Below are positions 33,221 to 41,874 of a stretch of DNA of 51,413 nt, one piece after another. Origin of the DNA: Clostridia bacterium (GTDB lineage Bacteria > Bacillota > Clostridia > Oscillospirales > Acutalibacteraceae); NCBI GenBank assembly GCA_017397655.1, contig JAFQIG010000068.1, positions 1-51,413 of the forward strand, in the 5' to 3' direction. The position numbers and the translations under genes are program-made. Positions within the stretch are counted from its first letter, which is position 1; each line of letters begins with the position of its first letter. Below the pieces are notes generated by a model. The model was not told where the DNA came from. It did no database searches and saw only the letters and a program-made list of their open reading frames with translations.

Positions 33221-34636
33221 ATGAAAAAAGAAACCGTGCTCGATCAGAACGGTCTTCGCAAGTTTTCGATACGTGACAGCATAGCTTATGCGGCAGGCGA
33301 CTTCGGCTGTAATATGAGCTTTGCGCTTAAAAGTACAATGGCTATCTTCTGGACTCAGTATATGGGTCTTGAGCTCTGGTATTCACTGCTTCTGATTTTT
33401 GTTCAGGTGTGGGATGCCATCAACGATCCGCTTATAGGATCAATAATTGATGCCGATAAACGCAAGTATAAAAGAAATAAGTTCCTCGCTTACATTTCGT
33501 TAGGCTCTTTCGGTCTTCTTGCAGCAGGTGCTTTATGCTTCCTTCCCGTACCGTCTGCTCCCTTATGGGCACAGATGATAATCTTTGTTGCTGGCTACAT
33601 AATCTGGGATGCATTCTATACTGTTGCCAACGTTCCGTACGGTTCGCTTCTTTCTCTGATTTCCAAAGAGCCTGCTGACCGTGCATCGTTGTCAGCCTGG
33701 CGTTCCGTCGGTTCCATGATCGGTAATATGATCCCCATTCTTGTTCTTCCGCTCATTATCTATGACGAAGCGGATAACATCCTCGGTGAGCGTGTTTTCT
33801 TTGTTGCTCTCGTAATGGGACTTATCGGTTTTGTTTCCTTCAGATTTATGATAAAGAATACCGTTATCCGTGAAAATACCGATGTTACCTGCGGTGAAGA
33901 GATGCCGAAGTTCAACTTCTTCAAGGCTCTCGGCAACTTCTTCAAGAACCGTCCCGCAATGGGTGCTACCGTAGCGGCTATGGGTATGTTCCTCGGTATG
34001 CAGGGCGGAACTACTGCGGTCACCGTTCTGTTCCAGTCGTACTTCAACAATGCAAAAATTTCGGGCGTTGTTCAGATTTTTGCAATGCTTCCCATCGTTT
34101 TCTTTACACCTCTTGCACGTAAGATGGTTGTAAAGTACGGTAAAAAAGAACTTTCCGTATTCGGTTCTGTCTGCAGTATCGTCGCATGCGTACTGATGCT
34201 GATTGTCCCCATTACTCCCGATATGAAGGGTGTTGCGGTTTATATCTGCTGTCAGCTTGTCAACAGCCTCGGTCTCGGTATTTATTCGACAGTCAGCTGG
34301 GCTATGATGGGTGACGCCATCGACTATAACGAATGGAAAACAGGTGCCCGTGAAGAAGGCGTTGTTTATTCTATCCACTCTTTCTTCCGTAAGCTCGCTC
34401 AGGGTGTAGGTCCTGCTCTTGTTCTTGTAGTTATGTATGCTCTCGGTTATGTCGGTGCTAACGGCGGTAACCAGACTATGGAAGTTGCCACAAATATGAG
34501 ATATCTTGTTGCTGCACTTTATCTTTTCAGTGCAGTATTGCAGTTTATCGGACTTGCACTCATTTACAATCTTGACAAGAAAAAGCTTGAACAGATGAAT
34601 AAAGAACTTGCTGCAAGGCATGAGTCTGACGTCTGA
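33221..34636 (+). CDS. GPH-family sugar/glycoside cation symporter (MFS)
   Basis: A 471-aa protein with about 12 membrane segments. VQVWDAINDPLIGSIIDADKRKYKRNK is the GPH motif, and AMMGDAIDYNEWKTGAREEGVVYS the second conserved block. The protein resembles uronide or xyloside carriers (UidB, XynB types) in layout and lies 13 bases ahead of a GH2 enzyme gene, so it may import the glycoside that the GH2 enzyme cleaves. ATG 33221 follows GAAAGAGGG. First gene of its operon. Confidence 0.88.
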   Translation: MKKETVLDQNGLRKFSIRDSIAYAAGDFGCNMSFALKSTMAIFWTQYMGLELWYSLLLIFVQVWDAINDPLIGSIIDADKRKYKRNKFLAYISLGSFGLLAAGALCFLPVPSAPLWAQMIIFVAGYIIWDAFYTVANVPYGSLLSLISKEPADRASLSAWRSVGSMIGNMIPILVLPLIIYDEADNILGERVFFVALVMGLIGFVSFRFMIKNTVIRENTDVTCGEEMPKFNFFKALGNFFKNRPAMGATVAAMGMFLGMQGGTTAVTVLFQSYFNNAKISGVVQIFAMLPIVFFTPLARKMVVKYGKKELSVFGSVCSIVACVLMLIVPITPDMKGVAVYICCQLVNSLGLGIYSTVSWAMMGDAIDYNEWKTGAREEGVVYSIHSFFRKLAQGVGPALVLVVMYALGYVGANGGNQTMEVATNMRYLVAALYLFSAVLQFIGLALIYNLDKKKLEQMNKELAARHESDV

Positions 34637-34649
34637 CAGGAGGTTTAAT

Positions 34650-36896
34650 ATGAGACAGAGAATTAACTTTAACAGCTCATGGAGCTTTTGCAAAAACGTA
34701 TCTTCTTTAGAGGATATCAAAGACAGCGTTACGGTTGATCTTCCGCATACATGGAATGCCGAGGACGGTCACGACGGCGGTAACGATTATTTCAGAGGAT
34801 CCTGTATTTACACAAAGAAGTTCAATAAATCCGATCTTCCCGTTGCCGATTGCTATTTTGTTGAGATCAAAGCGGCAAACTCGTCTGCCGATCTTTATGT
34901 CAACGGCAACAAGCTTTCTCACCACGATGGCGGATACTCTATCTGGAGAGCAGACATCACTCAGGAGCTGAAAGAGGAAAACGAAATTGCGGTCATCGTT
35001 GACAATTCACCTAACGATCACGTATATCCTCAGATGGCAGACTTTACGTTCTATGGCGGACTTTACAGAGGTGTAGATATTATAGCTGTTTCCGAAACTC
35101 ATTTTGATCTCGGCTACTACGGCGGAAGCGGAATCAAGGTTACGCCCAAGGTAAAGACTCTCAAAGCATCCGTCGAGATCGAAACATACGTTACAAGCAT
35201 CGGTGACGATGATTCCTTCATCTATACGATCACGGATAAGGACGGCAACACCGTAGCTTCGACTGAATCAAATAAAAAGACTGTCACACTTGACATCGAC
35301 AATGTTCATTTATGGAACGGCAGACCTGATCCGTATCTTTATACGGCATCTGCAAAGCTTCTGAGAAACGGTGAAGCTCTTGACGAGGTTGAAACACGCT
35401 TCGGCTGCAGAACGTTTGAGATTGATCCCGAAAGAGGATTTATCCTTAACGGCAAGGAATATCCGCTTCGTGGCGTATCACGTCATCAGGACAGATTAGG
35501 TATCGGCAATGCACTTTTGCCTTGTCATCACGAAGAGGATATTGATCTTATTATGGAAGTCGGTGCAACGACAATCAGACTTGCACACTATCAGCACGAT
35601 CAGTATTTTTATGATCTTTGTGACGAAAAGGGACTTGTCATCTGGGCAGAGATTCCGTATATTTCAAAGCATCTTTCAAACGGCAGAGACAATACAATAT
35701 CGCAGATGAAAGAGCTTGTCACACAGAACTACAACCATCCGTCGATCGTTGTATGGGGTCTTTCGAACGAGATCACCATGGGCGGTGCAAAAGATCCCGA
35801 TCTTCTTGAAAATCACAGAATTCTCAACGATCTTGTTCACGAGATGGACAAAACACGTCTTACAACAGTTGCTTGCGTTTCGATGTGTAAGATTGATGAA
35901 GAGTACGTTCACATTTCGGATGTAGTTTCGTACAATCATTATTTCGGCTGGTACGGCGGAGAGACATCCATGAACGGACCTTGGTTTGACGCCTTCCACA
36001 AGAAATATCCCAAAAAGCCTATCGGTGTCAGCGAATACGGATGCGAGGCTCTTAACTGGCATACATCACATCCTACTCAGGGCGACTATACCGAGGAATA
36101 TCAGGCATACTATCACGAAGAGCTTATAAAACAGCTTTTCACACGTCCGTATATCTGGGCAACTCACGTCTGGAATATGTTTGACTTCGGTGCCGATGCA
36201 AGAGCAGAGGGCGGTGAAAACGGTCAGAATCACAAGGGTCTTGTCACTATGGACAGAAAGTACAAAAAAGACTCCTTCTATGCCTATAAAGCATGGCTTT
36301 CGGATGAGCCTTTTGTACACCTTTGCGGTAAGCGTTACATCGACAGAGTTGAAGATGTCACAAAGGTTACCGTTTATTCAAATCTTCCCGAGGTTGAGCT
36401 TTTCGTAAACGGTGAATCACTCGGCAAAAAGAGTGCATCCGATCATTTCTTCTATTTCGATGTCCCCAATAAGGGCGAATCCGTTCTGACTGCAGTCTCA
36501 GGTGAGTATAAGGATGAATCAACAATCCGCAAGGTCGATACGATGAATGAGGATTATGTTCTCAAAGAAAAGGGAGCAGTCCTTAATTGGTTTGATATTG
36601 ACGCACCCGAGGGAAGATTCAGTCTCAATGATAAGATGAGCGACATCATGGCATCCTTCAGGGGTAAGCTCTGGGTGCTTAAGATGGGTCTTAAGATCAA
36701 AAAGCTGCTCAGCACAGGCGGTGAAAAGAAGGCCGCAGGCTTTGACATTCAGCCGGGTGCAATGATGCAGATGCTCGGTGGATTTACCGTGCTTCGTCTT
36801 ACAAGTATGATCGGAATGATGAATATCAATTTCACCAAGGAAGAGCTTCTTGAGATGAACAGTCAGCTCAATAAGATCAGAAAACCTAAGAAATAA
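34650..36896 (+). CDS. Glycoside hydrolase family 2 protein (beta-galactosidase/glucuronidase type)
   Basis: A 748-aa enzyme with the GH2 order: sugar-binding jelly roll (1-150, with LPHTWNAEDGHDGGNDYFRG and TFYGGLYRGVDI), immunoglobulin-like domain (about 155-255), then TIM barrel. The acid/base is Glu374 in VVWGLSNEITMGG, the nucleophile Glu462 in PIGVSEYGCEAL. The barrel is followed by a beta domain (DVTKVTVYSNLPEVELFVNG) and about 100 residues of helical tail. No signal peptide, so cytoplasmic. The sugar (galactose, glucuronic acid or other) cannot be fixed from motifs alone. ATG 34650 has ACAGGAGG upstream; the earlier start overlaps the transporter gene. Confidence 0.9.
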   Translation: MRQRINFNSSWSFCKNVSSLEDIKDSVTVDLPHTWNAEDGHDGGNDYFRGSCIYTKKFNKSDLPVADCYFVEIKAANSSADLYVNGNKLSHHDGGYSIWRADITQELKEENEIAVIVDNSPNDHVYPQMADFTFYGGLYRGVDIIAVSETHFDLGYYGGSGIKVTPKVKTLKASVEIETYVTSIGDDDSFIYTITDKDGNTVASTESNKKTVTLDIDNVHLWNGRPDPYLYTASAKLLRNGEALDEVETRFGCRTFEIDPERGFILNGKEYPLRGVSRHQDRLGIGNALLPCHHEEDIDLIMEVGATTIRLAHYQHDQYFYDLCDEKGLVIWAEIPYISKHLSNGRDNTISQMKELVTQNYNHPSIVVWGLSNEITMGGAKDPDLLENHRILNDLVHEMDKTRLTTVACVSMCKIDEEYVHISDVVSYNHYFGWYGGETSMNGPWFDAFHKKYPKKPIGVSEYGCEALNWHTSHPTQGDYTEEYQAYYHEELIKQLFTRPYIWATHVWNMFDFGADARAEGGENGQNHKGLVTMDRKYKKDSFYAYKAWLSDEPFVHLCGKRYIDRVEDVTKVTVYSNLPEVELFVNGESLGKKSASDHFFYFDVPNKGESVLTAVSGEYKDESTIRKVDTMNEDYVLKEKGAVLNWFDIDAPEGRFSLNDKMSDIMASFRGKLWVLKMGLKIKKLLSTGGEKKAAGFDIQPGAMMQMLGGFTVLRLTSMIGMMNINFTKEELLEMNSQLNKIRKPKK

Positions 36897-36911
36897 TTTT
36901 GAGGGATACAA

Positions 36912-37676
36912 ATGGATTGGATAAAAGAGCTTTACGACAGTAACGAAAAACCGCTTGACAGACTTGTTGACGGTTACAGCAATACATCTGTTTTCAGAAC
37001 AATAGCGTTTATCGGTGACAGTCTGTCATCGGGCGAGTTTGAAACACGTACCGAAAGCGGTACGGGATATCACGATCTGTACGAGTATTCGTGGGGTCAG
37101 TATATCGCACGTAAGAACGGACTTAAGGCATACAATTTTTCCCGTGGAGGAATGACGGCAAAGGAATACATTGAAAGCTTTGCTGATGCAAACGGTATGT
37201 TTGACGAGGATAAAAAGTGTCAGGCGTACGTCATAGCGCTCGGAGTTAACGATGTTGTCAACAGAGGTATGGAGATCGGTACGGTTGATGATATCGGAAC
37301 ACAGAACGAGACATTTCTGCGTTATTACGGTGAGATCGTAAACCGCTATAAGTCGATGGTTCCCGATGCAAAGTTCTTTTTTGTATCTTTTCCGAATATG
37401 GATAACAACGCAAAGGTCTGGCATACGGATGAAGTCAATGCGGCCATTTATTCAATGGCAGAGTATTTTGACAATGCCTATGTAATTGACCTTCAGAAAT
37501 ACGGTCCCGTATATGATGATACATTCAGACAGCACTTTTTTATGCACGGTCATATGAACCCGTCGGGATACATCTTTACGGCACGGATAATTGATTCGTA
37601 TATTGACTATATCGTAAGGCACAATCCGCAGGATTTTTCCAATGTCGGATTTATCTGCACCGACATAAAGTATTGA
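36912..37676 (+). CDS. SGNH/GDSL hydrolase
   Basis: A 254-aa SGNH esterase. TIAFIGDSLSSGEF holds block I with the Ser nucleophile, FSRGGMTAKEY block II Gly, VIALGVNDVVNRG block III with Asn, and HGHMNPSGYIF the late His block. It most likely removes acetyl or other acyl esters from carbohydrate. No signal peptide. It lies 15 bases after the GH2 gene and 15 bases before the next esterase gene in one operon. Confidence 0.85.
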   Translation: MDWIKELYDSNEKPLDRLVDGYSNTSVFRTIAFIGDSLSSGEFETRTESGTGYHDLYEYSWGQYIARKNGLKAYNFSRGGMTAKEYIESFADANGMFDEDKKCQAYVIALGVNDVVNRGMEIGTVDDIGTQNETFLRYYGEIVNRYKSMVPDAKFFFVSFPNMDNNAKVWHTDEVNAAIYSMAEYFDNAYVIDLQKYGPVYDDTFRQHFFMHGHMNPSGYIFTARIIDSYIDYIVRHNPQDFSNVGFICTDIKY

Positions 37677-37691
37677 TTGACAGGTGAGCTT

Positions 37692-38684
37692 ATGAAGTAT
37701 TCAATGTTTGAAAGTCCTTTGAAAGTATACGGAATCTTCGGATTTGATAAGACAAAAACAGTCGAAAGAGTCCCTGTTTCAATGCGTGAAAAGATGGGCT
37801 TTACACATCTCGGAGGCAGAACTCCGGGTGCGAGGCTTCGCTTCAGGACAAATTCCGAAAATCTTCGTATCACCGTAAAGCTTGAAAAGCATTCGCCCGA
37901 TATGGGAATGTCCATGTATGCGTGTACATCGGCAAATGTTTTTGTCGGTACAGGCTCGGATACCCGTTTTCTGGGTCTTGTCAATCCCGTAAGCTATGAG
38001 CAGACCGAGTTTTCAAAAGAGTTTAAAAAGTCATCGGATATCGAGGATATTACAATCCTTTTTCCGAGAAACGAACGTGTTCTTGACATCACGGTAGAGA
38101 TTGACGATTGCGGAATTATCGAAGAGCCGACGCCCTACACCCACGAAAAGCCGATGCTGTTTTTCGGCTCGTCAATAACAGAGGGCGGTTGCTGCGAAAG
38201 TGTCGGTAACGCCTATACATCACTCGTTTCAAAGTGGCTTGACAGCGATTATTATAACTACGGTTTTTCGGGCTTCTGCAAGGGTCAGAGGGAATTTGCC
38301 GAGCTTTTTTCGCAAATGGATTTAAGTCTTATGGTGCTTGATTACGATCACAACGCACCGTCGGCAGAGTTTCTGAAAAACACACATGAGCCGTTTTTTA
38401 AAATGATGCGAAAGTTCAAACCGACTCTTCCGATAGTTATGATGACTGCTCCTAATTACGAGCATATGAGCGAAGCGGATGAACGCAGAGCGATTATAAA
38501 AGCGACTTATGATAATGCCGTAAAAAGCGGTGACAACAACGTATATTTTATCGACGGTAAGGACTTTTTCGGTGATACAGACCGTGAGATGTGCACCGTT
38601 GACGGATGTCATCCCAACGATCTCGGTTTTTACAGAATGGCAAAGGTTGTGTATCCGGTGCTTAAAGAGATTCTGGAGAAGTGA
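37692..38684 (+). CDS. GxDLY/SGNH-type esterase (copy 1)
   Basis: A 330-aa two-part esterase. The N-terminal ~135 residues form a beta-sandwich-like region typical of the domain that precedes GDSL_3 lipases. The C-terminal part is SGNH: PMLFFGSSITEGGCCESVGNAY (Ser block), NYGFSGFCKG (Gly block), MVLDYDHNAP (Asn block) and VDGCHPNDLGFYRM (Asp/His block). It probably deacetylates an oligosaccharide in the cytoplasm. It shares every block with the paralogue at 40274. ATG 37692 follows ACAGGTGAG; the reading frame is open upstream but has no site. The MBL gene starts almost at its stop. Confidence 0.85.
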   Translation: MKYSMFESPLKVYGIFGFDKTKTVERVPVSMREKMGFTHLGGRTPGARLRFRTNSENLRITVKLEKHSPDMGMSMYACTSANVFVGTGSDTRFLGLVNPVSYEQTEFSKEFKKSSDIEDITILFPRNERVLDITVEIDDCGIIEEPTPYTHEKPMLFFGSSITEGGCCESVGNAYTSLVSKWLDSDYYNYGFSGFCKGQREFAELFSQMDLSLMVLDYDHNAPSAEFLKNTHEPFFKMMRKFKPTLPIVMMTAPNYEHMSEADERRAIIKATYDNAVKSGDNNVYFIDGKDFFGDTDREMCTVDGCHPNDLGFYRMAKVVYPVLKEILEK

Positions 38685-38686
38685 GT

Positions 38687-39355
38687 ATGAAGATATTATT
38701 TCTCGGAACGGGAGCTGCCGATTGGCAAAAAGAAAAAATGTCAGGGGAGCACAGACGCAATGCATCCCTGCTGATTGATGATATATTGCTTATTGATCCG
38801 GGTCCCGGTGTGCTTGATGCGGCAAAGGAATTTTCGGTTGATCTGTCAAAGATCAGATATGTGCTTTGCACACACACTCATGCCGATCATTTCAATGCAT
38901 CGACACTTAAAGAGCTGCAAAAATACGGTGCCGTTTTTATTACGGTACCGCAGGGTGAAGTGAAAAGGACAGGCGATTACAAGGTTCATGCTCTCAAGGC
39001 TAATCACAGTATTGATGCTACTCACTATATCATATCAAGAGGCAGAAAACGCATTTTTTACGGACTTGACGGAGCCTGGCTTTTATACGATGAGGTTCAG
39101 GCTATCAAAGAGAAAAAGATCGACTTTGCCGTATTTGATGCGACTGTCGGAAATGTCGAAGGTGATTACCGTGTGTTTGAGCACAACAACCTTAATATGG
39201 TGATCGAGATGAAAAAATCACTCGGAAAATACATTGATCGGTTCTGTATTTCGCATATGGCAAGAACTCTGCACGACAGTCACACGAAGCTGTCCGAACA
39301 GATGAAGCTCTACGGCATCGAGGTAGCTTTTGACGGTTTTTTAACTGAAATTTAA
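38687..39355 (+). CDS. MBL-fold metallo-hydrolase (PhnP-like)
   Basis: A 222-aa metallo-beta-lactamase-fold protein. CTHTHADHFNAST is the HxHxDH metal motif; further ligands are likely in LKANHSIDATH and in VFDATVG, and a late SHMARTLHDSH follows. The start MKILFLGTGAADW resembles PhnP cyclic-phosphodiesterases and tRNase Z-like proteins. It likely hydrolyses a phosphodiester or lactone-type bond. ATG 38687 is two bases past the preceding stop, with TGGAGAAG as ribosome binding site. It is the last gene of the operon, before a terminator. Confidence 0.85.
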   Translation: MKILFLGTGAADWQKEKMSGEHRRNASLLIDDILLIDPGPGVLDAAKEFSVDLSKIRYVLCTHTHADHFNASTLKELQKYGAVFITVPQGEVKRTGDYKVHALKANHSIDATHYIISRGRKRIFYGLDGAWLLYDEVQAIKEKKIDFAVFDATVGNVEGDYRVFEHNNLNMVIEMKKSLGKYIDRFCISHMARTLHDSHTKLSEQMKLYGIEVAFDGFLTEI

Positions 39356-39359
39356 TACT

Positions 39360-39400
39360 AAGCGGTGAGTTTTAAAATGTTAAAGCTCACTGCTTTTTTT
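39360..39400 (+). terminator. Intrinsic terminator after the MBL gene
   Basis: A long stem AAGCGGTGAGTTTTAA / TTAAAGCTCACTGCTT (two wobble pairs) with a short loop, followed by TTTTTTT. Confidence 0.85.
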
Positions 39401-39481
39401 CTTTATAACGGGACGTGATTATTTTTGTCGTTTTTTTGAAAAAATATTGCAAAAAGACTTTATTTTTGCATTGCTTTGGTA

Positions 39482-39487
39482 TATAAT
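39482..39487 (+). promoter_or_regulatory. Probable -10 of the SIS-GH4 operon promoter
   Basis: TATAAT at 39482-39487, 37 bases before the TTG start at 39524. No good -35 lies at 16-18 bases, so an activator may be needed. Confidence 0.5.
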
Positions 39488-39523
39488 GTTAGGGATAATA
39501 ATTTTAAAAGGGAAGTGTCTGTT

Positions 39524-40261
39524 TTGTACGGAAAAATTTATATTTCAAAAGTACTCGAAACAATCGAAACTGCTTGGAAAACTCAGCAGGATGCCATTGA
39601 AACATCAGCAAAAGTTATCGCTGACACCATCAAAAGAAAGGACAGCGTTTTTGTATTCGGATGTTCCCATGCGGGCATACTTGCCGAAGAGGTTTTTTAC
39701 CGTACAGGCGGACTTGCAATACTCAATCCCATTCTTTTTTCCGGACTTATGCTTAATACAAGACCCGTTACAATGACAAGTAAGCTTGAGCGTCTGCCCG
39801 GTCTGGGCAAGATCATTCTTGAAGATAACGGTGTAAAGCCGGGTGACACACTTATTGTTCATTCCAACTCAGGCAGAAATACCGTTCCCGTTGAGATGGC
39901 TGAAGAAGCAAGAAAGATGGGCGTATACGTAATCGGATTTACAAGCCTTCAGCATTCAAATTCAGTCACCTCACGTGCTCCGAGCGGAAAGAGACTTTTT
40001 GAAGTCTGCGATACCGTTATTGACAACTGCGGAGTTCCCGGTGATGCGGCTATCACCGTTCCCGGTCTTTCCGAGCCTATGGGACCGACATCTACAGCAG
40101 TAGGTGCTTCCATTATCAATTCAATCGTTATAGAAGCAGTCGAGCTTCTTATCGCTGACGGTATTCTTCCGCCCGTATTTATGAGTGCAAATCTTGACGG
40201 CGGTGACGAGCATAACAAAAAGATTTTTGAAGAATACGCAGACAATATTTTCTATATGTAA
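39524..40261 (+). CDS. SIS-domain sugar phosphate isomerase-like protein
   Basis: A 245-aa SIS protein of the UPF0309-like group. DSVFVFGCSHAGILAEEVFYRTGGLAILNPI and DTLIVHSNSGRNTVPVEMAEEARKMGVYVIGFTS are the phosphosugar-binding segments. Such proteins isomerise or bind amino-sugar phosphates. Translation probably starts at TTG 39524 with AAAAGGGAAG ahead of it; the frame extends upstream to 39476, but that would run through the -10 region. It lies four codons ahead of the SGNH gene at 40274. In this context it may handle an N-acetylhexosamine or ketose phosphate. Confidence 0.8.
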   Translation: MYGKIYISKVLETIETAWKTQQDAIETSAKVIADTIKRKDSVFVFGCSHAGILAEEVFYRTGGLAILNPILFSGLMLNTRPVTMTSKLERLPGLGKIILEDNGVKPGDTLIVHSNSGRNTVPVEMAEEARKMGVYVIGFTSLQHSNSVTSRAPSGKRLFEVCDTVIDNCGVPGDAAITVPGLSEPMGPTSTAVGASIINSIVIEAVELLIADGILPPVFMSANLDGGDEHNKKIFEEYADNIFYM

Positions 40262-40273
40262 AGGGTGAGTTGT

Positions 40274-41353
40274 ATGGCGAAATACCGTTGTACCACGCTT
40301 GACGGTGAGATATCTCTCAGCACAACTATCAGCAAAAAGGATCTGCACTTTTATTCGGTAAGGGTTGCACCCTTCAAGGTTTACGGACTTTACAACATCC
40401 GTGACGGTAAGCCCTTCCGACGTATGCCCGAAGAGGTTGCAAAAGCAACAAGTCCTTCCGTGGCGGAGCTTAACTTTAATACGGCGGGCGGAAGAATACG
40501 ATTTGCGACCGATTCCGAATGTATTGCACTTAAGGTTACGACACCCGGCTTCAATGGCGGTCATATGTTCAGATCTTTTATTGCCGAGAACGGTTTTGAT
40601 ATGTTTGTAAACGGCAAGTTCTATGCGGTTTTCAAGCCTGAAGAACGAAAGCATGACGAATACGATGCCGTGGTTTCTTTTCCTGACAGACGTATGAGGA
40701 ATATCGAAATCAACTTCCCGACATACTGCAAGGTCAACGAGGTATATATCGGGCTTGAGCCTACATCGGCACTTCGTGAGGGTGTAGAATACAGACATAA
40801 AAAGCACATTGTCTACTACGGATCATCTATCACACAGGGAGCTATTGCTTCACGTCCGGGCAACGCATATCAGGCGATTATTTCAAGAAGATATGACTGT
40901 AACTTTATCAATCTCGGATTTTCGGGATCGGGCAAGGCAGAGGATGCCGTTGTGAAGTATATGTCCGAGCTTGATATGAGTATGTTCGTCTGTGATTACG
41001 ATCACAACGCACCTGATCCGCAGTATCTTAAGGACACGCACGAAAAGCTTTACAGAGCGATCCGTGCAAGTCACAGAAATATTCCGATAATCTTTGTAAC
41101 ACGTCCCGACTACGATACTGACGAGACGGATTCGGCAAAGAGACGCAATATTGTTCACGAGACATTTTTAAAAGCAGTCAGCGAGGGCGACAGGCTTGTA
41201 TCGTTTATCGACGGCAAGAGCCTTTATCACGGAATGGACAGAGATTGCTGTACGGCAGACGGATGTCATCCCAACGATGCGGGACTTGTCAGAATGGCTG
41301 ATGTTATCGGTGAACAGATATCCTACTGGTTAGGAGCGATGAATGATGAATGA
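40274..41353 (+). CDS. GxDLY/SGNH-type esterase (copy 2)
   Basis: A 359-aa paralogue of the esterase at 37692. The N-terminal beta-domain contains GFDMFVNGKFY, a good match to the GxDLY motif that names this domain. SGNH blocks are HIVYYGSSITQGAIASRPGNAY, NLGFSGSGKAEDAV, MFVCDYDHNAP and TADGCHPNDAGLVRM. It is likely a cytoplasmic acetyl esterase on an imported sugar. ATG 40274 follows AAGGGTGAG; the preceding gene ends at 40261. Its 3' end overlaps the start of the nitroreductase gene by 11 bases. Confidence 0.85.
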   Translation: MAKYRCTTLDGEISLSTTISKKDLHFYSVRVAPFKVYGLYNIRDGKPFRRMPEEVAKATSPSVAELNFNTAGGRIRFATDSECIALKVTTPGFNGGHMFRSFIAENGFDMFVNGKFYAVFKPEERKHDEYDAVVSFPDRRMRNIEINFPTYCKVNEVYIGLEPTSALREGVEYRHKKHIVYYGSSITQGAIASRPGNAYQAIISRRYDCNFINLGFSGSGKAEDAVVKYMSELDMSMFVCDYDHNAPDPQYLKDTHEKLYRAIRASHRNIPIIFVTRPDYDTDETDSAKRRNIVHETFLKAVSEGDRLVSFIDGKSLYHGMDRDCCTADGCHPNDAGLVRMADVIGEQISYWLGAMNDE

Positions 41354-41861
41354 AGTAATTAAATGCCTTCTTGAAAGAAGAAGTATACGTGCATTTTCTG
41401 ATAAAAGAATTCCGCTTGATGATTTAAAGCTGATAGCGGAAACTGCAAGAATGGCACCCAGTGCCCGCAATCAGCAGAAGTGGAAGTTTACGGTTGTCAG
41501 AAATGCAGAGCTTATAGGGGAGCTTTGCTCCGTTATTGAAAAGGAGCTTGACAGACCCGATTATGATATGTACAATCCCGATGCAATAATAATTGCTACG
41601 GCGCAGACGGATTATGAATTTGCCAAAGAGGATTGTGCCTGTGCGCTCGAGAATATCTTTCTTGCGGCACATTCGCTCGGAATCGGTTCAGTCTGGATCA
41701 ATCAGTTGAGGGGAATATGCGACAGAGAAGCTGTACGTCAGGTGCTGACAAAGCTTAATATCCCTTCCGACCATTCGGCATTCGGTGTTGCTGCGCTCGG
41801 TTATCCGGCACAGGAGCATAGAAGTATAAGCAAACTCGAATGTATTGAAATCATTTCATAA
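41343..41861 (+). CDS. Nitroreductase family protein
   Basis: A 172-aa FMN-dependent oxidoreductase. ERRSIRAFSDKRIPLDDL and ARMAPSARNQQKWKF are the FMN-phosphate binding elements; DCACALENIFLAAHSLGIGSVWINQL is the dimer helix and core. Reduces quinones, nitro compounds or flavins with NAD(P)H; the physiological substrate is unknown. Either of two adjacent ATG codons (41343, 41346) may start translation; AGGAG at 41332 fits both. It overlaps the esterase gene upstream and precedes a GH4 gene by 13 bases. Confidence 0.88.
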   Translation: MMNEVIKCLLERRSIRAFSDKRIPLDDLKLIAETARMAPSARNQQKWKFTVVRNAELIGELCSVIEKELDRPDYDMYNPDAIIIATAQTDYEFAKEDCACALENIFLAAHSLGIGSVWINQLRGICDREAVRQVLTKLNIPSDHSAFGVAALGYPAQEHRSISKLECIEIIS

Positions 41862-41874
41862 TGGAGGATTTTTT

